Source: DATEOR01 sp035698665 (GTDB lineage: Bacteria; Actinomycetota; Thermoleophilia; Gaiellales; Gaiellaceae). From it: DNA of 17,048 nucleotides. Within the stretch, counting starts at the first letter, position 1. The number at the start of each line of letters is the position of its first letter. This document shows positions 6,430 to 11,697 of the stretch, one piece after another. Under the pieces are notes generated by a model that saw only the letters and a program-made list of their open reading frames with translations, did not search any database and was not told the DNA's origin. The stretch covers positions 1 to 17,048 of the forward strand of contig DASSBN010000035.1 of NCBI GenBank assembly GCA_035698665.1, in the 5' to 3' direction. The translations under genes and the position numbers were made by a program.

Positions 6430-6636
6430 CTACTGGACAAGGGCGACGTTCGTCGCCTCAGGCCCCTTCTGACCCTCGCGGGCCTCGTACTCGACCTTCG
6501 CGCCCTCGGTGAGGGACTTGAAGCCCTCTCCTGCGATGTTCGAGTGGTGGACGAAGAGATCCTTGTCTCCCTCGTCCGGGCTGATGAAGCCATAGCCCTT
6601 CGAATCGTTGAACCACTTGACGGTTCCGGATGCCAT
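6430..6636 (-). CDS. Cold-shock protein (CspA family)
   Basis: A 68-residue single cold-shock domain that binds single-stranded RNA/DNA and melts RNA secondary structure. RNP1 is KGYGFI (residues 13-18) and RNP2 is DLFVHHSNI (26-34). The start MASGTVKWFNDSKG and the end GPEATNVALVQ are standard for the family. The ATG has a perfect Shine-Dalgarno sequence, AAGGAGGUG, but this lies inside the 3' arm of a 14-bp hairpin (6643-6682) followed by U5, so expression is probably controlled at the leader. The gene follows HPPD by about 93 bases and is followed by infA 15 bases later, making a two-gene OB-fold unit in the middle of tyrosine-catabolism genes. Confidence 0.95.
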   Translation of the reverse strand: MASGTVKWFNDSKGYGFISPDEGDKDLFVHHSNIAGEGFKSLTEGAKVEYEAREGQKGPEATNVALVQ

Positions 6637-6638
6637 AG

Positions 6639-6690
6639 AAAAACACCTCCTTACCCTTGTGCTCGAACGGGTAAGAAGGTGTGCACCTCC
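6639..6690 (-). ncRNA. csp leader: SD-sequestering hairpin/terminator with a competing hairpin
   Basis: Reading the minus strand, ACACCUUCUUACCC (6682-6669) pairs with GGGUAAGGAGGUGU (6656-6643) across a 12-base loop. All 14 pairs form, with one U-G wobble. The 3' arm contains the csp Shine-Dalgarno sequence and runs straight into U5 (6643-6639; the first U is paired) then CU and the AUG. It therefore has the shape of an intrinsic terminator that also hides the ribosome site. Upstream, GGAGGU (6690-6685), loop GCAC, ACCUUC (6680-6675) forms a 6-bp hairpin using part of the same 5' arm, so the two are mutually exclusive. The pairing is seen directly; a switch function is inferred. Confidence 0.6.
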
Positions 6691-6716
6691 GGTACTCGCC
6701 CTGGTTTTCGCTACAG

Positions 6717-6722
6717 AGTGTA
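6717..6722 (-). promoter_or_regulatory. Possible csp -10 element
   Basis: On the minus strand TACACT fits TANNNT just past the HPPD stop and would give a leader of roughly 70-75 bases ending at the csp ATG. No recognisable -35 lies at the right distance, so csp may instead be read through from HPPD. It overlaps the inverted repeat at 6719-6734. Confidence 0.25.
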
Positions 6723-6734
6723 GCTGCTGCTACA
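6719..6734. repeat. Short inverted repeat at the HPPD stop codon
   Basis: TGTAGC, a four-base spacer, and GCTACA. The HPPD TAG stop lies in one arm. There is no T run after it, so it is a weak terminator candidate or an operator near the possible csp promoter. Confidence 0.3.
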
Positions 6735-7824
6735 GATTTCCCCGCAGCGCCTGCTCGCGCTCGATCGCCTCGAAGAGCGCCTTGAAGTTCCCGTCGCCGA
6801 AGCCGCGCGCGCCGTGGCGCTCGATCACCTCGAAGAACACGGTGGGCCGATCCTGTGCCGTCTTCGTGAAGATCTGCAGCAGGTAGCCGTCCTCGTCTCG
6901 GTCGACGAGGATCTTGTGCTCGCGGAGCTCGTCGTAGTCCTCCTCGATCTCCCCCACGCGGTCCGGCGCGTCCTCGTAGTAGGTGTCGGGAGTCTCGAGG
7001 AAGAGGAGCCCGCGGCCCTTGAGGTTCTCGACGGTGGCGACGATGTCGGTCGAGGCGAGCGCGATGTGCTGGGCGCCGGCGCCGTTGTAGAACTCGATGT
7101 ACTCGTCGATCTGGCTCTTGCGCTTGCCCTCGGCCGGCTCGTTGATGGGGAACTTGATCTTCCCCTCGCCGTCCGACATGACCTTGGACATGAGCGCCGA
7201 GTACTCGGTCTGGATCTGGTCGTCGCCGAAGTGGAGGATGTTCGTCATCCCGAACACCCTCTCGTAGAAGGCGACCCACTCGTCCATCCGGCCGAGCTCG
7301 ACGTTGCCGACGATGTGGTCGATGTTCGTGAGCCCCGCGTCGCCGCGAGCCTGGCCGTTCGCCGAGACCGAGACGAAGCCGGGCAGGAAGGCGCCCTCGT
7401 AGCCGGAGCGCTCGACGAAGGTGTGGATCGTGTCCCCGTACGTCGCGATGGCGGCGATCTCGACGGCGCCGTCGTCGTCCTCGAGCTTCGTCGGCTCGCG
7501 CACGCCGCGCGCTCCGCGCTGCACTGCCTGGCGGTACGCCTCGGTGGCGTCGGGGACGGTGAGCGCGATGTCCTTCACACCGTCGCCGTGCCGCGAGTGG
7601 TGGCGGGTGATCTCGTGGTCCTCGCGGAGGGCGCTCGTGAGCACGAGGCGGATCTCACCCTGCTCGAGGACGTAGGACGCGCGGTCGCGGGTGCCGGTCT
7701 CGGGCCCCGCGTAGGCCGTCCGGGTGAACCCGAGCGCACGCTCGTAGAAGTACGCGGACTGCTTCGCATTCCCGACCCAGAGCTCGACGTGATCCCAGCC
7801 GAGAAGCGGCATGAAGTCCTGCAT
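6730..7824 (-). CDS. hppD: 4-Hydroxyphenylpyruvate dioxygenase
   Basis: A 364-residue Fe(II) enzyme of the vicinal-oxygen-chelate fold that converts 4-hydroxyphenylpyruvate to homogentisate. The three iron ligands of the family are present: His170 in NIDHIVGNVE, His253 in GAQHIALAS and Glu332 in VFFEVIER. The first half (residues 8-145) is the degenerate N-terminal VOC domain, the second half the catalytic one. The C-terminal RHGARGFGDGNFKALFEAIEREQ helix that gates the active site is intact. The ATG chosen (7822-7824) starts MQDFMPLLGW; a second ATG at 7810-7812 is nearly as good. It follows the EamA transporter gene by 11 bases, so the two are probably co-transcribed. With HmgA and the FAH-family protein it forms the homogentisate route. 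Confidence 0.95.
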   Translation of the reverse strand: MQDFMPLLGWDHVELWVGNAKQSAYFYERALGFTRTAYAGPETGTRDRASYVLEQGEIRLVLTSALREDHEITRHHSRHGDGVKDIALTVPDATEAYRQAVQRGARGVREPTKLEDDDGAVEIAAIATYGDTIHTFVERSGYEGAFLPGFVSVSANGQARGDAGLTNIDHIVGNVELGRMDEWVAFYERVFGMTNILHFGDDQIQTEYSALMSKVMSDGEGKIKFPINEPAEGKRKSQIDEYIEFYNGAGAQHIALASTDIVATVENLKGRGLLFLETPDTYYEDAPDRVGEIEEDYDELREHKILVDRDEDGYLLQIFTKTAQDRPTVFFEVIERHGARGFGDGNFKALFEAIEREQALRGNL

Positions 7825-7835
7825 CGGACCCCAGT

Positions 7836-8732
7836 TTAGTCCTGGCTCGGAGCCGGTGCCCGGGTGCTCCGGGCGAGCAGGATCCCGGCGCCGATCACGA
7901 GGCCCCCGGCCACCTGGAGCGAGCCCATCTCCTCCGAGAGGACGACGAGCGCGAAGAACGCGCCGAGGAAGGGCTGGAGGTTCGCGTAGAGCGAGGCGCG
8001 CGCGGCGCCGACCCGGTCGATGGCCGTGAACCACATGATGTTCGTGAAGACGAGGCTGAAGAAGAGGCTGTAGAAGAAGCACGCCCAGGCGATGCCCCCG
8101 AGTGCGTCCCAGTCCTGCTCCTGGATCTGGACGATTGAGGTCACGAGGAGCGGCACGGAGCCGACGAGCCCCATGAACGCGCTGATCCGGTAGGGCGAGT
8201 AGCGGCGCATGAGGGGGCCCATCGCGGCCGAGTAGAGCGCCCACGTCGCGGAGGCGGCGAGGCCGAGGAGGACGCCGCCGAGATCTCCCGAGAGGCCGCT
8301 CGTCGCACCGGCCGCGACGAGCGCGACGCCGGAGAACGAGATCACGGTCGCGGCCCAGTGCCGCAGGCGCAGGCGCTCGAGCCGGAAGGCCCACGAGATG
8401 AGGGCGACGAAGATCGGGAGCGTCCCGAACATGAGGGCGACCGTCGCGGCGGTCGTCAGCTTGACCGCGAAGACGAAGGAGAGCTGGTTCAGCCAGATCC
8501 CCGAGAGCGCGGCGCCCGTCATGAAGGCGACGTCGCGCCGGCGGACGGCCAGGCTTCCCTCGCGCGCATACGTGTAGCCGGAGAAGAGGAGCGCGCCGAT
8601 CGCGAACCGCACGGACGAGTAGGCGAGCGGCTCCCAGCCGTGCGTGAGCGCGTACTTGACCACCGTGAAGTTGAAGCTCCAGAAGAGCACGGTGACGAGC
8701 AGGAGGACGTCGGGCGGGACGCGGTGGCGCAC
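7836..8732 (-). CDS. EamA/DMT-family transporter
   Basis: A 298-residue membrane protein with ten predicted helices in two EamA repeats (roughly residues 8-135 and 145-290). Typical EamA stretches are LLLVTVLFWSFNFTVVKYAL, PLAYSSVRFAIGALLF and the end LQPFLGAFFALVVLSEEM, GGLVIGAGILLA. These drug/metabolite transporters usually export amino acids or metabolites; the substrate cannot be predicted. The position just ahead of HPPD may mean an aromatic amino acid or keto acid, but that is inference. The start is GTG with no Shine-Dalgarno sequence, and TAGGGT lies six bases upstream, which suggests a leaderless transcript opening this operon. It is divergent from the lipoprotein gene. Confidence 0.88.
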   Translation of the reverse strand: MRHRVPPDVLLLVTVLFWSFNFTVVKYALTHGWEPLAYSSVRFAIGALLFSGYTYAREGSLAVRRRDVAFMTGAALSGIWLNQLSFVFAVKLTTAATVALMFGTLPIFVALISWAFRLERLRLRHWAATVISFSGVALVAAGATSGLSGDLGGVLLGLAASATWALYSAAMGPLMRRYSPYRISAFMGLVGSVPLLVTSIVQIQEQDWDALGGIAWACFFYSLFFSLVFTNIMWFTAIDRVGAARASLYANLQPFLGAFFALVVLSEEMGSLQVAGGLVIGAGILLARSTRAPAPSQD

Positions 8733-8855
8733 GCGGGCACCCTAGAGCGCCGCTTACGGACAGGTCCGAAAGAGCGAATTGAAAAACGGCGCGCGTCCAG
8801 TCATCGTGTCTGGAGGTCGCGCCCGCCGACCGCAACCGACTTGAAGGAGCCTTCG
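8733..8855. promoter_or_regulatory. Divergent promoter region, EamA gene and lipoprotein gene
   Basis: 123 bases between two divergent genes. Minus strand: TAGGGT (8739-8744) lies six bases from the EamA GTG, a leaderless-type -10. Plus strand: TTGAAA (8779-8784) is a fair -35, with only a weak -10 (around CATCGT, 8802-8807) at the right distance. CGGAC-AG-GTCCG (8757-8768) is a short palindrome that could be a binding site. AAGGAG (8844-8849) is the Shine-Dalgarno sequence of the lipoprotein. Confidence 0.4.
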
Positions 8856-10004
8856 GTGACGGCGCGCACGACATTCCTGCTTTGCCTTCTCCTCGCCTTT
8901 CTCGCGAGCGCATGCGGCTCCGCAAAGAAGGAGGGCTCGGGTCGGCCACCCGCTCCGCAACCGCCTGCCGTCTACACGGTCGGGCGCACGCTCCTGGGCC
9001 TGCCTGGGCACGATCGCGTCGAGCTGGCCACGACCCCCGTCACGCCGCTCGCCGGCTGGCTCACACCCGTCGCCGTGCCCTCGCCCGACGCGCGCTACGT
9101 CGCCTACAACGCGTGGCTGGAGTTCCGTGAGGACGATCCGGCGCTCTCCTGGGAGGACCAGGGCATCTCGGCCGGCGACCCTCTCGCACGGCCGTCGATC
9201 CGGCTTCACGATGTCGAGACGGGATCGGACCGTCGGTACGTGGACGGCGGGTTCTCGCTCGCCTGGCGGAGCGACGGCGCGATCGCGTACTTCAAGGGAG
9301 CCGAGCGTTCCTACCGCGCGGGTGTCCGCTATGTGGGCGACGTCTTCGTCCGCGACTCGGTGGACGGTCAGGCGCGGCGCTGGACGCCGAAGACCGACCG
9401 CTACGTCGTCGCGGGCTGGGCCGGGCCGACGCTGCTCGTCTACCGGGTGGGCGCCGGCGAGGCGCTCGACGTCCTCGCACTCGCCGGCCCGGGCAAGCGC
9501 CGCGTCCTCGCCTCGAATGCCGGCCTCGTCGCCATCAGCCCGGACGGAACGAGCGCGCTCGTCGAGCACGGGCCGGAGACGGGCCCGCCCCGGATCCAGC
9601 TCCTCGCGGTCTCGAACGGCGCGAGACTCGCCTCGCTCGACCTGACCACGGTCGATCCCTCGGTCGGCGTGGTCGGCTATTCGGGCGACTGGCAGGGCGA
9701 CCTCGTCGCTGCGCCGTCCGCTTCCGGCGTGGCGCTCTTCCGCGTCGCGGGCAGGCGCATCGAGCTCGCGCGGACGATGCGCGCCGCCGCCGGCCAGGGG
9801 GTGGCCGAGCCGCGTTTCGTCGGCGCGCGCCGCGTGACCGGCTGGACGAGCACCTCGGCAGGAGGCGCGTTCGTCGACTGCGACCGGGCCACGGGCCGCT
9901 GCGCACGCGCCGTCCCGTTGCCGACCGCCCGCGGCGTCGAAGGCTTCCCAGCCTGGCGACGTCCCGTTTACAACCCGAGCCGCCCGCAGGAAGGAGAGCA
10001 GTGA
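8856..10004 (+). CDS. Putative lipoprotein with beta-propeller-like repeats
   Basis: A 382-residue exported protein of unknown role. The N-terminus is a lipoprotein signal peptide: a short basic start, hydrophobic FLLCLLLAFLA, then ASAC with the lipidated Cys20, followed by a linker rich in Gly, Lys and Pro. The rest looks like a TolB/WD40-type propeller: repeated blades with PSPDARYVAYNAW, FSLAWRSDGAIAYF, YVVAGWAGPTLLVYR and LVAISPDGTSALVEHG. The GTG start is fixed by AAGGAG six bases upstream. The Shine-Dalgarno sequence of the next gene lies in its last codons, and only one base separates the two genes, so they are probably co-translated. It may act as a binding or scaffold protein at the cell surface. 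Confidence 0.75.
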   Translation: MTARTTFLLCLLLAFLASACGSAKKEGSGRPPAPQPPAVYTVGRTLLGLPGHDRVELATTPVTPLAGWLTPVAVPSPDARYVAYNAWLEFREDDPALSWEDQGISAGDPLARPSIRLHDVETGSDRRYVDGGFSLAWRSDGAIAYFKGAERSYRAGVRYVGDVFVRDSVDGQARRWTPKTDRYVVAGWAGPTLLVYRVGAGEALDVLALAGPGKRRVLASNAGLVAISPDGTSALVEHGPETGPPRIQLLAVSNGARLASLDLTTVDPSVGVVGYSGDWQGDLVAAPSASGVALFRVAGRRIELARTMRAAAGQGVAEPRFVGARRVTGWTSTSAGGAFVDCDRATGRCARAVPLPTARGVEGFPAWRRPVYNPSRPQEGEQ

Positions 10005-10005
10005 G

Positions 10006-10590
10006 ATGCGCATCGCCCTGCTGGCCGCGCTCGTCCTCTGGACGGCCGCCCCCGCCTCGGCCGCGAACGGCTGGTGGACCTTCAACCGGAACACCAACCT
10101 CAATTCGACGCTGACCTGGAAGTGGACGTATCCCCCGAGCCCTGCGGAGTACAGCCGCAGCTGGCGTGGCGGTTCCGGGACGATCATGGACGAATGTGAG
10201 ATCGGCCGCGGCTGGCTCCCGGCCGGCTGGTACGCCCAGAAGGGCCACTGGGACCACTACGACGGCTCCAAGGTGAGAGGCCGCGTGTGGTGGATCCAGG
10301 ACAAGACCTGCAGGGACGGGTCGGCCAGGCGAACCGAGCTCTTCATCCACAGCGAAGAGACCGCTTCGAACGGCCAGTCCTGCAGCTCCGCCTACGACGA
10401 CCCGTTCTGCTGGGAGCGCGAGTCCGACTACTACTCGAACGGCTGCATCAAGCTGGCCAGGCCGAGTCCCGTTGCGAGCTTCCCCAACGACCTCGGGGCC
10501 GCACATACGACCTACCACGACTACGGAGGGAAAGACGCACACGGCGCCTACGACACGGCCGACGCCAACGAGCTCTACGTGTACTCGTAA
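10006..10590 (+). CDS. Secreted protein with L,D-transpeptidase-like His/Cys motif
   Basis: A 194-residue secreted protein. The Sec signal peptide is MRIALLAALVLWTAAPASA, with cleavage near residue 19-20. The mature part is rich in Trp, Tyr and Cys (Cys64, 102, 126, 135, 147). Residues 111-150 resemble the YkuD active site: ELFIHSE (His115) and, after an insertion, YSNGCIKL (Cys147), comparable with the S-H-G-C-(I/V)-R/K motif of L,D-transpeptidases. The usual His before Gly-Cys is Asn here and the His-to-Cys distance is about ten longer, with two extra Cys between. It may be a divergent cell-wall transpeptidase or a relative with another thiol chemistry. Translation is coupled to the lipoprotein gene (AAGGAG, 9991-9996). 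Confidence 0.65.
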   Translation: MRIALLAALVLWTAAPASAANGWWTFNRNTNLNSTLTWKWTYPPSPAEYSRSWRGGSGTIMDECEIGRGWLPAGWYAQKGHWDHYDGSKVRGRVWWIQDKTCRDGSARRTELFIHSEETASNGQSCSSAYDDPFCWERESDYYSNGCIKLARPSPVASFPNDLGAAHTTYHDYGGKDAHGAYDTADANELYVYS

Positions 10591-10606
10591 GCGGCGCGCG
10601 AACGGA

Positions 10607-10612
10607 TAGAGT
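10607..10612 (+). promoter_or_regulatory. Candidate leaderless -10 for the 92-residue gene and fabL
   Basis: TAGAGT (TANNNT) is followed by CGCCCGC and then GTG at 10620. Seven bases of spacing would start transcription at the GTG. No Shine-Dalgarno sequence and no clear -35 are visible. Confidence 0.4.
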
Positions 10613-10619
10613 CGCCCGC

Positions 10620-10898
10620 GTGGCGGAGCCCACGAGAGACGACATCGACGCCCTGGTCGGACCGGCGACACCGCACTTCGCGATGCAGATCCGGGCGCGC
10701 GTCCGGGCCCTGATCCGCGACCTGCCGGAGGATCACTCCGTCCGCCTCTACGGCGAGGAGCAGATCGGGCTGCTCGAGCGGCTGGCCTTCGCGAGCTCGA
10801 AGGCAGCGGAAGGACCGCTCGAACCGCCGAGCCGGCTCGGCTGGGAAGAGATCCCCAGCCATGGGCGGGCCTCGGATCCCCTGCCGCCCAAATCATGA
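10620..10898 (+). CDS. Small protein of unknown function upstream of fabL
   Basis: A 92-residue soluble protein, not recognised. It opens with AEPTRDDIDALVGPATPHFA, followed by an amphipathic helical stretch (QIRARVRALIRDLPEDHSVRLYGEEQIGLLERLA) and a Pro-rich tail (EGPLEPPSRLGWEEIPSHG...DPLPPKS). It looks like a helical adaptor or regulator. Evidence that it is real: its stop overlaps the fabL start as ATGA, the GTG start has a leaderless-type -10 at the right distance, and the codon bias matches its neighbours. An internal ATG at 10684 would make a 71-residue version. The tight coupling suggests a link to FabL, but no function can be given. Confidence 0.6.
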   Translation: MAEPTRDDIDALVGPATPHFAMQIRARVRALIRDLPEDHSVRLYGEEQIGLLERLAFASSKAAEGPLEPPSRLGWEEIPSHGRASDPLPPKS

Positions 10899-11635
10899 CC
10901 TTCGAGGGCAAGTCCGTTCTCGTGACGGGCGGCTCGCGCGGGATCGGCAAGGCGATCTCGCTGCGCTTCGCCGAGCAGGGCGCCGGGCGCGTCGCCGTCA
11001 GCTACCTCCGCAACGACAAGGCCGCGGAGGAGACCGCGCAGGAGATCGCGGAGCTCGGCGCCGAGCCGATCCTCCTGCGCGGGAACCTCGGCGATCCGGA
11101 GAAGACCAAGGCGCTCCTGGAGGAGGCCGGGCCGCTGGACGTGATCGTCTCGAACGCAGCGACCGGCGTGATCCGTCCCTTCCAGGAGCTCGACGAGAAG
11201 CACTGGGATTGGACGCTCAACGCGAACGCGCGTGCACTGTTCACCATCGCGCGGGAGGCCGCGCCGACGATGCCGGCGGGGAGCTCGATCGTCGCCATCT
11301 CCAGCCTCGGGGCCGACCGCGTGCTCGACAACTACGTCCTCGTCGGCGTCTCGAAGGCGGCTCTCGAAGCGCTCGTCCGCTACCTCGCGGTCGAGCTGGC
11401 GCCGCAGGACATCCGTGTGAACGCCGTCTCCGCCGGGCTCGTCGAGACGGGGGCGCTCGACTACTTCCCGAACCGGGACGAGATGCTCCGCTTCTACCGT
11501 GACCGGACTCCGGCCGGCCGGCTCGTCGAGCCGGAGGATGTGGCCGACGCCGTCTGCTTCCTCGCTTCACCGGCGGCCGCGATGGTGCGCGGCCAGACGC
11601 TCGTCGTCGACGGCGGCTACTCGAACCTGGCGTAG
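10895..11635 (+). CDS. fabL: Enoyl-[acyl-carrier-protein] reductase, FabL type
   Basis: A 246-residue short-chain dehydrogenase. The cofactor loop is TGGSRGIG (residues 11-18), and NAATGVIRPFQELDEKHWDW (87-106) and SISSLG-like AISSLG (134-139) follow. The catalytic pair is Tyr147 and Lys154 in YVLVGVSK, a Tyr-(x)6-Lys spacing that marks enoyl-ACP reductases of the FabI/FabL kind and differs from the Tyr-x3-Lys of ordinary SDRs. Similarity to Bacillus FabL runs along the whole length, including ALEALVRYLAVELAP, the FPNRDEM segment and MVRGQTLVVDGG. It would catalyse the last reduction in each fatty-acid elongation cycle, with NADPH in the known FabL. The start ATG overlaps the upstream stop. 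A hairpin follows its stop codon. Confidence 0.88.
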   Translation: MTFEGKSVLVTGGSRGIGKAISLRFAEQGAGRVAVSYLRNDKAAEETAQEIAELGAEPILLRGNLGDPEKTKALLEEAGPLDVIVSNAATGVIRPFQELDEKHWDWTLNANARALFTIAREAAPTMPAGSSIVAISSLGADRVLDNYVLVGVSKAALEALVRYLAVELAPQDIRVNAVSAGLVETGALDYFPNRDEMLRFYRDRTPAGRLVEPEDVADAVCFLASPAAAMVRGQTLVVDGGYSNLA

Positions 11636-11667
11636 AACCACCCTTCCGAGGGAGGTCGGGTGGGTCT
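11634..11667 (+). terminator. Hairpin after fabL, possible terminator
   Basis: AGAACCACCC (11634-11643) pairs with GGGTGGGTCT (11658-11667) in nine of ten positions, with a 14-base loop. It begins in the fabL stop codon. No T run follows, so it is a weak intrinsic terminator at best. Confidence 0.4.
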
Positions 11668-11674
11668 CAGTCGA

Positions 11675-11680
11675 TATAGT
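11675..11680 (+). promoter_or_regulatory. Candidate -10 of the exporter-marR operon
   Basis: TATAGT lies 16 bases before the exporter ATG and directly next to a palindrome, giving a very short leader. No consensus -35 is seen. Confidence 0.45.
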
Positions 11681-11697
11681 TACGTTACGTAACGAAA
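11680..11697. promoter_or_regulatory. Palindromic operator candidate for the MarR regulator
   Basis: CGTTACGTAACG (11683-11694) is a perfect 12-base palindrome, extending to an 18-base site with one mismatched pair. It lies between the TATAGT -10 and the exporter ATG and overlaps the A of the ATG. A further GTTAC half-site lies at 11679-11683. Position, size and symmetry are typical for a MarR-family dimer, and such a regulator is encoded in the same operon. Confidence 0.6.

Noticed and set aside
8358..8855. Upstream extension of the lipoprotein frame
   Set aside because: It runs antisense through the EamA gene, and the GTG at 8856 has a good Shine-Dalgarno sequence and directly begins a lipoprotein signal peptide.
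7825..8949. Upstream extension of the HPPD frame to a 739-codon open frame
   Set aside because: The extension lies in another frame of the EamA gene and is Arg/Pro-rich noise; HPPD begins normally at 7824.
10287..10619. N-terminal extension of the 92-residue gene
   Set aside because: It overlaps the secreted protein gene in another frame and has no protein-like composition; the coding part starts at GTG 10620.
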